This document shows positions 1 through 7,277 of a stretch of 64,000 nt of DNA, piece after piece. Made by a program: the position numbers and the translations under genes. The notes under the pieces were generated by a model. That model saw only the letters and a list, made by a program, of their open reading frames with translations. It made no database searches and was not told the DNA's origin. Source of the stretch: JBEIGE01 sp040382055 (GTDB lineage Bacteria; Pseudomonadota; Gammaproteobacteria; Burkholderiales; Burkholderiaceae_C); contig JBEIGE010000013.1 of the NCBI GenBank assembly GCA_040382055.1, positions 1 through 64,000 on the forward strand. The letters are read 5' to 3'. How positions within the stretch are numbered: position 1 is the first letter of the stretch; each line of letters opens with the position of its first letter.

Positions 1-1454
1 GTGTCCAGACGCGTCTTGAAAGCCAGCGGTAGCGACATGAGTGGACAGTGGTAGTCAAAGTCAGGAAGTGGGGAGCCCTGTTCAATCAGACAGTCAACGC
101 CTTCGAGACCAGATAACAGTGACATGAGTGGCTTGGGCACTTCAAGCAGCACGGTGGCTCCCAGGGCCTTGACCAGCCTGGCGTAACGACAAAACTGGAT
201 GGTATCGCCCAGGCCTTGTTCGGCATGCAGCAGGATGAGCTTGCCGGACAAGCTTGACTCACCCAGCCACAGGGGTTTGGTCTGACTCAAGTCGCGCCAT
301 TTCACGCTGTTTTTCAATCTCCAACGCCATTCATACAGCGCCCAGGCCTGCTCCAAATGCCCAAGTTGCAGTAAAGCCAAGGACTTATTCCAGTAGGGGT
401 CGGCAAAGTCTGGATTGATGGCAATAGCACGGTCAAAACTGGCTACTGCATCTACCGTGCGTTTGAGCATCTTGAGCGAAATGCCCTGGTTGAAGTGAAC
501 CTCGGCATCCTCTGCTTTGAGTGCAATGGCGCGTTCAAAACTTGCCACCGCCTCTTCGTAGCGTTTGAGCGCATGCAGCGCGTTACCCAGGTTGTTATGG
601 GCATTGGCGTCGTTTGGCTGGATGGCAATGGCGCGCTGGTAGCTGGCTACAGCCTCTTCGGGGCGTTTAAGTGCTTCAAGTGCAATGCCGCAATTGAAAT
701 GGGCATTGGCGTAGTCGGGCTGGATGGCAATGGCGCGCTCAAAGCTCGCCAAGGCTTCCTCGGTGCGCTTGAGTTCGGCCAGTGCATTGCCACGGTTGAA
801 GTGTGCCTGCGCATATTCTGGCCAGATGGCCAGGGCACGGTCAAAACTGGCCAGGGCCTCGTCGCTGCGTCGGAGCTCCTGGAGTGCGATACCACGGTTG
901 CAATAAGCGCCTGCAAAGTCTGGTTTGAGGCTAATGGCACGCGCGTAGCTGTCTACGGCTTCCTCGGCGCGTTTGAGCAAGTGGAGTGCACTGCCACGGT
1001 TGGCGTGAGCCTGCGCAAAGTCTGGTTTGATAGCGATGGTGTGCTCAAAGCTGGCCAAGGCTTCTGACGTGCGATACAAGGCTTGGAGCGCAAGACCACG
1101 CTGGAAAAAGGCATAGGCATGATTTGGCTGGAGGGCAATGGCCTGATCAAAACTGGCCACAGCTTCATCTGGCCGTTGCAGCTGTTGCAACGCAATGCCA
1201 CGATTGAAATAAACCGGGGCCTGGTCAGGCCTGACCTCTATGGCCTTGCCCATCAACACAACAGCCCGAGCGGGGTTGTCGGTTTGGGCGGCAATCACAC
1301 CCAGTAAATGCAATGCATCAAAGTGATCGGCCTGGATTGCCAGCACTTGCTCATAGAGTGCACCTGCCTCGGCAAACCGCCCCTGCTCTTGCAATGCCAA
1401 GCCTTGCTGCAAGAGCGTGTTGACATCTGGCAAGGGTGGTTCAAACGCGGTCAT
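1..1454 (-). CDS. TPR-repeat protein with OGT-like glycosyltransferase domain (C-terminus off window)
   Basis: About 484 residues are visible; the gene continues past base 1. Residues 10-383 form eleven consecutive 34-residue tetratricopeptide repeats, most of the form 'NRGxALxxLKRxEEAVASFxRAIAIxPD'. After them comes a segment with 'LILLHAEQGLGDTIQFCRY', typical of the nucleotide-sugar-binding half of TPR proteins that carry a GT9/GT41-like domain. Such proteins are thought to glycosylate proteins or surface structures; the substrate here is unknown. The ATG at 1454 is the only usable start, because an in-frame TGA lies nine codons upstream. It starts 48 bases after torD on the same strand and may be read through from it. 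The family is clear, the function is not. The C-terminal catalytic part cannot be checked. Confidence 0.85.
   Translation of the reverse strand, partial: MTAFEPPLPDVNTLLQQGLALQEQGRFAEAGALYEQVLAIQADHFDALHLLGVIAAQTDNPARAVVLMGKAIEVRPDQAPVYFNRGIALQQLQRPDEAVASFDQAIALQPNHAYAFFQRGLALQALYRTSEALASFEHTIAIKPDFAQAHANRGSALHLLKRAEEAVDSYARAISLKPDFAGAYCNRGIALQELRRSDEALASFDRALAIWPEYAQAHFNRGNALAELKRTEEALASFERAIAIQPDYANAHFNCGIALEALKRPEEAVASYQRAIAIQPNDANAHNNLGNALHALKRYEEAVASFERAIALKAEDAEVHFNQGISLKMLKRTVDAVASFDRAIAINPDFADPYWNKSLALLQLGHLEQAWALYEWRWRLKNSVKWRDLSQTKPLWLGESSLSGKLILLHAEQGLGDTIQFCRYARLVKALGATVLLEVPKPLMSLLSGLEGVDCLIEQGSPLPDFDYHCPLMSLPLAFKTRLD
306..1427 (-). repeat. Eleven tandem 102-bp TPR-coding units
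   Basis: The coding strand repeats every 102 bases (34 codons). The central units (about 408-1223) are very alike at DNA level, with recurrent runs such as 'GCCATTGCCATCCAGCC' and 'CTCAAACGC'. The first, second and last units are more diverged. Such arrays can change copy number by recombination or replication slippage. The repeats are coding and have no unique spacers, so this is not a CRISPR array. Confidence 0.85.
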
Positions 1455-1502
1455 CGCCTGTACCTGCTTGTCGTTTTGTGTTCAAAGACCGTGCCCGGCC
1501 CC

Positions 1503-2162
1503 TCAGGGCAGCATGTCAAAGCCCTGTGCCTCCACAGACATAAAAGCCCGCGTGAAGTTGGCCAAAGCGGCATAAAAACGGGCCTTGGGGTGCTGCGACA
1601 GCGCGTCGCACAAGTGGCCGGACCAGGGCTGGATCTGCTCACTGAAAAACTGCATCTGCTGGGTGAGGTTGGACACCGTGACGTCGGTACCGGCAATCAG
1701 GTAGCGCATGACCTCACACAAATAGGCCAGATGGTCTTCGGTTTCGGACATGGCGTCGTCGCGTGCCAGGCCCAGGCCTGTCAAGACGGTGCGCAGGCGG
1801 GCCAGGGGCTTTTCATTGAGAAAACCACTCAGGTAGTGCGAGCCATACAGGTAAACCTCGGGCTTGCCAACTCCGCCAAATAGTGTATTGAACTCGGCCT
1901 GAACCGCTGTATCCGTGAGCTCACGGGCAGCCCCTACCAGCTCGCGCCAAGGCTCTTCAAGATACCCGCCGGCGGCAGGTGCCTCGGTGGCGGCCACACG
2001 CAGTTGCGCCATCAGGTCGGGGGTGGGCGGGGCGTAATACAGGGCCGCCAGCAGACCATAAATTTCTGCGCGTGCGGTTTCTTCGTCCAGGCTGGAGGAA
2101 CTGCCAGCCAGATCGGCACTGAGGAGGGACGCGGAATCTGACGATGGGGGTTGAGAAGTCAT
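1503..2162 (-). CDS. TorD/DmsD-family molybdoenzyme chaperone
   Basis: 219 residues of mainly helical sequence typical of TorD-family chaperones. The family's central region is present: 'EFNTLFGGVGKPEVYLYGSHYLSGF', followed by 'ETEDHLAYLCEVMRYL'. Known members bind the Tat signal peptide or apo-form of a molybdoenzyme and hold it until cofactor insertion and export. It follows the multi-cluster ferredoxin gene by 13 bases, so the two are probably co-transcribed with DUF3306 and DUF3305. That gene set usually sits beside membrane-bound formate dehydrogenase. No Tat-exported client gene is seen here, since the next gene downstream is the TPR protein. The client is therefore inferred, not seen. 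Confidence 0.85.
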   Translation of the reverse strand: MTSQPPSSDSASLLSADLAGSSSSLDEETARAEIYGLLAALYYAPPTPDLMAQLRVAATEAPAAGGYLEEPWRELVGAARELTDTAVQAEFNTLFGGVGKPEVYLYGSHYLSGFLNEKPLARLRTVLTGLGLARDDAMSETEDHLAYLCEVMRYLIAGTDVTVSNLTQQMQFFSEQIQPWSGHLCDALSQHPKARFYAALANFTRAFMSVEAQGFDMLP

Positions 2163-2175
2163 GACGGGCGGGTTT

Positions 2176-4281
2176 TCAGAGGTCTGTGATTTTGGATTCG
2201 TTGGTGTCGGAATACAAGTCGATCACCCGGCAGTCGCCACACATTTTGAGCCGCTCCAGCGCAGCGCCCTGGAACATGGCGTGACCCGAGAGCTTGCCCA
2301 ACATGGCTTCAATGGCCTTGAGCGTTCCAAAGGGTTTGCTGCAGCGCACACAGGCATAGGGCTGCATCTCGTTGAGCACCACGGAGTCTTTGCGCCCGGC
2401 CGACAAGCGAAGCTGCGGCACCAGTGACAAGGCTTGCTCGGGGCAGGTTTTGACGCACAGGCCGCACTGCACGCAATTTTTCTCGATAAACCGCAGCTGT
2501 GGCAGCGCCGGGTTGTCCTGCAGGGCACTGGCCGGGCAGGCGTTGATGCAGCTCAGGCACATGGTGCAGGCATCTTTGTTGATAGCCAGCGCGCCAAGCG
2601 GTGAACCCACTGCGGGCAGTGCAATGGCCTCAGGCATGGCGCGGGCGTTTGCAGCTTGCAACAGGGGAGCCTGGGCGATCAGGTGGTCCAAAGCCAGCTC
2701 CAGGGTGGCGCGTTTTTCAGCCTGCACGGCAAAACTGCCGCTCACCGCCACACCCTGGGCCGCAGCAGCCTGCAGGGCGGTATCCAACTGGCTGAGGTCA
2801 CGCGCATCAGGGGCTTGCAGCAAACGGAAATGCTCGCCGGTATAACCCAGCCCGGTCAGCAGCGCCTGGGCAACCGCCATTTGCTCGGCCAGTGCTTGCC
2901 GGTACTGCGGGGCCTCTTCATCCGACACCAGCACCCACACCTGGCTGGCCCCATACGCAATGGCACTGAGCCACAACTCCAGGCCGGTCGACGCGGTGTG
3001 CCACAAAGGCAGGGGCAACACCCGGGCCGGTACACCGCGTATGGCCGGGTTAATTCTGGCCATGCGCCCGAGCTCACCCAGCACATTGACACCTGCAGCC
3101 TGGCTGTGCAGCAACAAGGCCGCGTCTTTGCCGCCAGCCTTGTGGTAGGTGGACAGCAGGGTTTTGAGCTTGCTGCCCTGCTCGCTGGCACGCGGGTAGG
3201 CAAAGGTCAGAGCGCCGGTGGGGCAGACGGTGGTACAGGCCCCGCAACCCACGCACAGATTGGGGTTGACCTTGATCTGCTGGCGCTTGCGCTCGCTGCT
3301 GATGGCCGTGGCCGAGCACACCTCCACACAGGCATTGCAGCCGGTTTTTTCATTGCGGCTGTGGGCGCACAGCTTTTGCTTGTACACAAAAAACTTCGGT
3401 TTTTCGAACTCACCCACCAGGCTGCGCAGGTCCAGCAGGGGCTTGGTGTCCTGGCCGTTCCACAGAAAGTAGCCTTGGGGCAAGGCATGCTGGCCAAAGG
3501 CCGGCACGGGGCGCAGGTCCAGCACCAGGTCGAATTTTTCGCTCTCGGCGCTGGCCTCGCGGGTAAAGTCGATGGCCCCGGCTACACCACAAACCTTGAC
3601 GCAAGCCCTGTGGGACTTGCATAGTTCGCTATTAATTTGGTAGTCAAAGCCAATTGCACCCTCGGGGCAAGCCGCCACGCAGGCATTGCAGCGGGTGCAC
3701 AGGTCCAGGTCAATCGGGTTGTTGCGCAGCCACTTGAGCTCAAAAGCACCCAGCCAGCCGCTTAGGGATTCAATCTGCCCGGCCAGCACCGGAAAGCGCC
3801 GCTCCTGGGCACCGCTGCGGCTGCCCGCACTCAGGCTGAAAATGGTGATGTCCAGCGTGTCGGCCAGCAACTCGGCCGCGTTTTCAGCAGCCTCAAGCGG
3901 CCCGACGATCAGCACCCGGCCACTGCTCTTGTAGGTCACGGTGGGCACGGGCTCGGGATCGGGCAGATGGGCAAGCGCCAGCAGGGCCGAGATTTTGGGC
4001 ATGGCCCGGGCCGCGTCCTTGCTCCAGCCCCCGGTTTCACGAATGTTCACAAACCGCAGGGGTGCAGAAACCGGCGTTTGAGCGGCAATTTCCGAAAAAA
4101 GCCGGCTTTCCTGGGTGCAGGCCACCACCACGTCGTCCCCGCCAGCCAGGGCTTTTTCAAAAGCGCCGACTTCGCGCCGGCACAGGGTCGAATGCAGGGT
4201 CAGCGTTTCATTCAGGGCCGCGCCCAGGGCCCGGGGGTCCAGCGGCATGGTCTTGTTGCAGTCGCAAATCAGTGTGGGCAT
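2176..4281 (-). CDS. Multi-cluster 4Fe-4S ferredoxin-type protein, FDH accessory
   Basis: 701 residues from the ATG at 4281 ('MPTLICDCNKTMPLD'). An upstream in-frame extension to 4425 has no family resemblance. Cys motifs in order are 'CTRCNACVAACP', a variant pair ending 'CNACVEVCS', 'CVGCGACTTVCP', 'CTMCLSCINACP' and 'CVQCGLCVKTCP', which suggests about five [4Fe-4S] clusters. A final CxxC...CxxC element near the C-terminus may bind zinc or a further centre. The protein lacks a signal peptide and membrane segments, so it is probably a cytoplasmic electron carrier or a cluster/sulfur-handling factor. Its start lies inside the end of DUF3306 (74-base overlap) and torD follows closely. It is conserved in FDH accessory cassettes, but its biochemical role is not established. 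Confidence 0.85.
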   Translation of the reverse strand: MPTLICDCNKTMPLDPRALGAALNETLTLHSTLCRREVGAFEKALAGGDDVVVACTQESRLFSEIAAQTPVSAPLRFVNIRETGGWSKDAARAMPKISALLALAHLPDPEPVPTVTYKSSGRVLIVGPLEAAENAAELLADTLDITIFSLSAGSRSGAQERRFPVLAGQIESLSGWLGAFELKWLRNNPIDLDLCTRCNACVAACPEGAIGFDYQINSELCKSHRACVKVCGVAGAIDFTREASAESEKFDLVLDLRPVPAFGQHALPQGYFLWNGQDTKPLLDLRSLVGEFEKPKFFVYKQKLCAHSRNEKTGCNACVEVCSATAISSERKRQQIKVNPNLCVGCGACTTVCPTGALTFAYPRASEQGSKLKTLLSTYHKAGGKDAALLLHSQAAGVNVLGELGRMARINPAIRGVPARVLPLPLWHTASTGLELWLSAIAYGASQVWVLVSDEEAPQYRQALAEQMAVAQALLTGLGYTGEHFRLLQAPDARDLSQLDTALQAAAAQGVAVSGSFAVQAEKRATLELALDHLIAQAPLLQAANARAMPEAIALPAVGSPLGALAINKDACTMCLSCINACPASALQDNPALPQLRFIEKNCVQCGLCVKTCPEQALSLVPQLRLSAGRKDSVVLNEMQPYACVRCSKPFGTLKAIEAMLGKLSGHAMFQGAALERLKMCGDCRVIDLYSDTNESKITDL

Positions 4282-4888
4282 GGTCTTGGCTAAGGTTCGG
4301 TGGGTTGGTTTGATCCGGTAACGGGTCAGCAGACTGTGCCACGTTTGGGTCGGACACTGTACTCGGATCATCCCTGAGGGCCTGAGACGGCGGTTTTTTC
4401 TTGCCGTCCTCGTCTTCGTCATCAAAGAGATTGAGGAACTTGGCGCTATTCATCTGCCGCATCATGGACATGGGCAAGGGATTGGGCTGGGAGTAATCAT
4501 CAATATAGATGTCCAGACCATCCATGATGTTGAAGTGCGGATCAGCAAACAGCTTTTTCATGGCCAGGTTTTTGACATCGGCCGACACACCTGGCGACAT
4601 GAAGGGCTTGAAATCAGACTCCTGGGTCAGGGCCTGGGCATCCGCCAGCGTGGGTGGCGGGGGCTGTTGCGCGGGTGTCTGACCGGGCGGTGCTCCAGGC
4701 GCTGCAGCGCTGGCTGGGGCAGACCCCTGGGCTGGCTTGGCGGCTTCACCCGACTGTGGCTGTAGCTGCGGCTGTAACTGTGGCGCTTGTGGTAGTGGTG
4801 AGAGCGCCGGCACTGGTTCGGCCGGTTTTTTACCCTCACGGATCTCTTGTTTGCGCTGGGACCAGCGGCCCAGGAAGCCGTCAGCCAT
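4208..4888 (-). CDS. DUF3306 family protein
   Basis: 226 residues. The start was set at the ATG at 4888 ('MADGFLGRWSQRKQEI'), because 'FLGRWSQRK' is the usual N-terminus of the family; the 16 residues upstream look non-coding. A long Pro/Gln/Ala-rich linker (about residues 25-80) precedes the conserved core around 'ESDFKPFMSPGVSADVKNLA' and 'FNIMDGLDIYIDDYS'. The tail is acidic. It overlaps DUF3305 by 8 bases upstream and the ferredoxin by 74 bases downstream, which points to tight translational coupling. DUF3306 proteins occur almost only in formate dehydrogenase accessory cassettes. Their molecular function is unknown. Confidence 0.85.
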   Translation of the reverse strand: MADGFLGRWSQRKQEIREGKKPAEPVPALSPLPQAPQLQPQLQPQSGEAAKPAQGSAPASAAAPGAPPGQTPAQQPPPPTLADAQALTQESDFKPFMSPGVSADVKNLAMKKLFADPHFNIMDGLDIYIDDYSQPNPLPMSMMRQMNSAKFLNLFDDEDEDGKKKPPSQALRDDPSTVSDPNVAQSADPLPDQTNPPNLSQDHAHTDLRLQQDHAAGPPGPGRGPE

Positions 4889-5447
4889 TGCCGGCTCCAA
4901 ACTTCTTGACCGTGCTGACCGAGGCCGGGTTGCCAAAGCGGTCTGTCAGCGGGCGAAAACTCTCGGGGCGCTTGCGCTTTTTGGCCTCAATCACGCGGTG
5001 TTCTTGGGCAAAAGCCCGAACCCATTGCACGATATGGTCTGGCGCTGGCACCTGTTCCACGGTTTCCTGGGCGTCCAGAAAACGTCCGGCGTCGTGGTAA
5101 CTCAGCGACACCAGCACCGGAATGGCCATGGGTTCGTCCGCTAAACCGGCTTGCTCTTCCATGCGCCACATCACGAACCAGCAGGGGGATGGCGTGGTCA
5201 CATTGAGCTCGTAGCCCTCGGCATCGTCAGTGAACAATTCAACCTTGAAACCCGCATGTAGCCAGCGTTCTTCGCTCTCATTTTTATAGAGCAAGCGGGG
5301 TTTGTCGCCCAAGTCCACATCCTGCTCCACCACCTCGGCCAGTTCCCAGCGCCAGCTCTGCCAGCGACTCATGGCACCGTCGATGCGTACGCGGCGCATC
5401 ACCACGGCAACCGTGATGGCGGGATGGGGGTCTGAATGGGTCAACAT
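4881..5447 (-). CDS. DUF3305 family protein
   Basis: 188 residues. It begins 'MLTHSDPHPAITVAVVMRR' and includes 'MSRWQSWRWELAEVV' and 'PCWFVMWRMEEQAG', which match the DUF3305 pattern of a tryptophan-rich core. The C-terminus is basic and ends 'RFGNPASVSTVKKFG'. It is the first gene of the minus-strand cassette DUF3305 - DUF3306 - ferredoxin - torD. The promoter is expected in the roughly 50 bases between 5447 and the vapC remnant, but no clear -35/-10 pair is visible. The role in formate dehydrogenase maturation is inferred from gene context only. Confidence 0.82.
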   Translation of the reverse strand: MLTHSDPHPAITVAVVMRRVRIDGAMSRWQSWRWELAEVVEQDVDLGDKPRLLYKNESEERWLHAGFKVELFTDDAEGYELNVTTPSPCWFVMWRMEEQAGLADEPMAIPVLVSLSYHDAGRFLDAQETVEQVPAPDHIVQWVRAFAQEHRVIEAKKRKRPESFRPLTDRFGNPASVSTVKKFGAGNG

Positions 5448-5498
5448 GAGACCGCACTGTAATGGATAGCCGTGCTAACTTTCATCACGACCTTTCAG

Positions 5499-5619
5499 TT
5501 ACCCCACTTTTCCCAGCAGCACCTCCACCTGTGGCAGGCCGCCCATGCTTTTGTCAAGCGTGCGCGGCCTCCTGGTCGGTCAACAGGCGCAGCAAGGCAT
5601 TGAAATTAAAGCCAATCAT
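5499..5619 (-). pseudogene. vapC (PIN-domain toxin) remnant with a large internal deletion
   Basis: An ATG at 5619 overlaps the antitoxin stop as ATGA and opens a 21-codon frame 'MIGFNFNALLRLLTDQEAAH', ending in TGA. It resembles the N-terminus of VapC toxins, which typically read MI(G/A)LDTNVLVRLL. The first catalytic Asp is replaced (FNFN where LDTN is expected). In another frame, the bases just downstream encode 'TLDKSMGGLPQVEVLLGKVG' and a TAA at 5499-5501. That matches the usual VapC C-terminus, with T(F/L)D followed by LPxVExL. The middle of the gene, about 90 codons, is missing and the ends join out of frame. It cannot encode an active toxin. The identification rests on short motifs, so it is probable rather than certain. 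Confidence 0.6.
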
Positions 5620-5924
5620 GATTTTTTGCGTGCGACAGGTTTCTTGGGCACTTTGGCCAAATGGGTAGCTTTAGACACAGGTGCATTCAACTCGGCAGCC
5701 GTTGCCTGCACCGCTGCATCCATGTCCTCAAGGGATACGGTGGCCTGCCCGGGCCGCCGCAGTACGCCCGCCAAACCCAAAGCCGTGTTGTTCACAGGGC
5801 GCGCCATCAGCCAGCCCTGTTCATTGACATGGAAGTCCAGGCGGCTCCCGGCCTTCAGGCCCAAATGCTCTCTAATCCCCTTAGGCAGTGTTATCTGCCC
5901 ATTGCTGGTCACAACGACAAGCAT
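5616..5924 (-). CDS. AbrB/MazE-type antitoxin (VapB-like)
   Basis: 102 residues. The first 45 are a swapped-hairpin AbrB DNA-binding domain with the hallmark 'TSNGQITLPKGIREHLGL'. The rest ('PVNNTALGLAGVLRRPGQ' onward) matches the toxin-binding tail of VapB antitoxins paired with PIN toxins. The C-terminus is very Lys/Arg-rich. The ATG at 5924 has GAGG about seven bases upstream. The partner vapC overlaps by four bases but is reduced to its two ends, so this is a solitary antitoxin. It may now act only as an autoregulator, or have been kept to neutralise related toxins elsewhere. Confidence 0.85.
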   Translation of the reverse strand: MLVVVTSNGQITLPKGIREHLGLKAGSRLDFHVNEQGWLMARPVNNTALGLAGVLRRPGQATVSLEDMDAAVQATAAELNAPVSKATHLAKVPKKPVARKKS

Positions 5925-6145
5925 GATGTACCTCTTTCAAATCGACTTTAGTCAGGAAAAGCAATTATGCGATTCATACTGCTTAATGCTCTACGGATAG
6001 ACAAAACCCCAAGCTCGTGGATGCGCCGTGGACTTTACAGAGCGCGATGATGGCGGGCGGGTGTTCAAACCGGGCGGCCAGGCGATTCTCAAGCACCGTT
6101 GGTAAAGTACAAGCCACAACCAAATAACCCAAGGGAGACCCAAAC

Positions 6146-7123
6146 ATGAGCAACCGGACAGAAACACAAACCAAACCAGCTATGGCCTGGCAGCCTGAAT
6201 TTCAAAAGAAGAGGCAACTCATGTTTAAACCATTCCATATCATTCGGTCTCTTGGTCGTATCGCATCAATAGCCGCCCTCCTGGCGTTGACCCAACTGGT
6301 CAACGCGCAACGGCCCGAACCACCGCCCCTCGAAGAGCGCCGTTACGAGGATGGCTTCACTTTCAAGTATGGCAAATCGTTTTCCAAAGACCCGTGGACC
6401 TGGGGCTACACCAAAGAGTTTGCCGAGCAATTTCGAATGCCGGTGGAATGGATAGAACCGCAGATGCAAGGCATTTTGGCCATTGCGTTTCGGGTCTCGG
6501 ATGTCGGGCAAAGCGTTAGGTGTGGCCTGGGCGGGCGAGAAGACAACTGCTGGCCCAATGTGATTTGTCAGTACGATATCTATTACGACAACCGCCTGGA
6601 ACTGCCTTGGATTAAAGAGGCGGTAATGCGGGATAACTTTCTGGCTGGCATATCGTCACAGATGTACTTATGGCAACACCCTTCACAAAGGGCTCTGCGG
6701 TACAACGCCAATCCCTTTGGACCTAATCCAGGACCCAACGTGGGAAGCTATGGTCCCCTGCCGCTGCGGCTTGGGTTTACAGATACAGAAAGAAAAGCAT
6801 GGCAATTCCCTGCGGATTTTGCCTATTACGACCAGGAGTTTGCGACGGGTGTGGGCTTGATTGGTCTCCGGCTTGGCGCTTGCGGGCAGCCCTTTCGTAA
6901 AGTCGATCACTGGCTAGGAATCTTCGCCAACAAAGAAGCACAAGAGAAGTCCAAAGGCCTGCCGCGCAACCAACTCAAGAGCATTGGCCTGGTGCACGAA
7001 GCGCTGGTGCCAGCTACGTATATAGAGCGGGCCGAAGCGGCCCGTGTACGCAGCACCGAAAGGGAGCAGCAAATCATGAACCGCCTCCTGCGCGAGCACC
7101 AACAACGCTCGCAGAGCAAGTAA
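6146..7123 (+). CDS. Secreted protein of unknown function
   Basis: 325 residues from the ATG at 6146 (AGGGAG seven bases upstream). A second ATG at 6221 ('MFKPFHIIRSLGRIASIAA'), with its own AGAAGAGG site, would place a conventional signal peptide ('SIAALLALTQLVNAQ') right at the N-terminus and may be the true start. The mature part is rich in aromatic residues and proline, with two Cys in 'CGLGGREDNCWPNVIC' that could form disulfides. The C-terminal 40 residues are charged and helical ('AEAARVRSTEREQQIMNRLL'). I recognise no family. It stands alone, between the antitoxin on the other strand and the convergent formate dehydrogenase operon, and could be an acquired gene. Confidence 0.7.
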   Translation: MSNRTETQTKPAMAWQPEFQKKRQLMFKPFHIIRSLGRIASIAALLALTQLVNAQRPEPPPLEERRYEDGFTFKYGKSFSKDPWTWGYTKEFAEQFRMPVEWIEPQMQGILAIAFRVSDVGQSVRCGLGGREDNCWPNVICQYDIYYDNRLELPWIKEAVMRDNFLAGISSQMYLWQHPSQRALRYNANPFGPNPGPNVGSYGPLPLRLGFTDTERKAWQFPADFAYYDQEFATGVGLIGLRLGACGQPFRKVDHWLGIFANKEAQEKSKGLPRNQLKSIGLVHEALVPATYIERAEAARVRSTEREQQIMNRLLREHQQRSQSK

Positions 7124-7277
7124 CACCCAACGTTTGCACCCAAACCTGGTGAGCAACCCCATCAATATGGCGTTGTCCCGGTCAAATGATCTTGGCTACC
7201 ACAACTGAACTTGCACTTGAACACAGACGTTTTGGCTGCGCTACCTACAGCGCTTGCAAGCCCGCCCCGGTTCCCGC

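Noticed and set aside
306..1427. Regular 102-base periodicity that could suggest a CRISPR or satellite array
   Set aside because: The period is 34 codons, the minus-strand frame stays open, and each unit is a TPR motif; there are no unique spacers between identical short repeats.
495..1883. Open frames on the plus strand across the TPR and torD genes
   Set aside because: They are the antisense of clear family members, repeat with the TPR period and show no recognisable domain.
7124..7277. Possible terminator in the 154-base gap between the secreted protein and fdsA (GCGCT/AGCGC at 7238-7253)
   Set aside because: The stem is only 5 bp and has no T-run; it is too weak to annotate.
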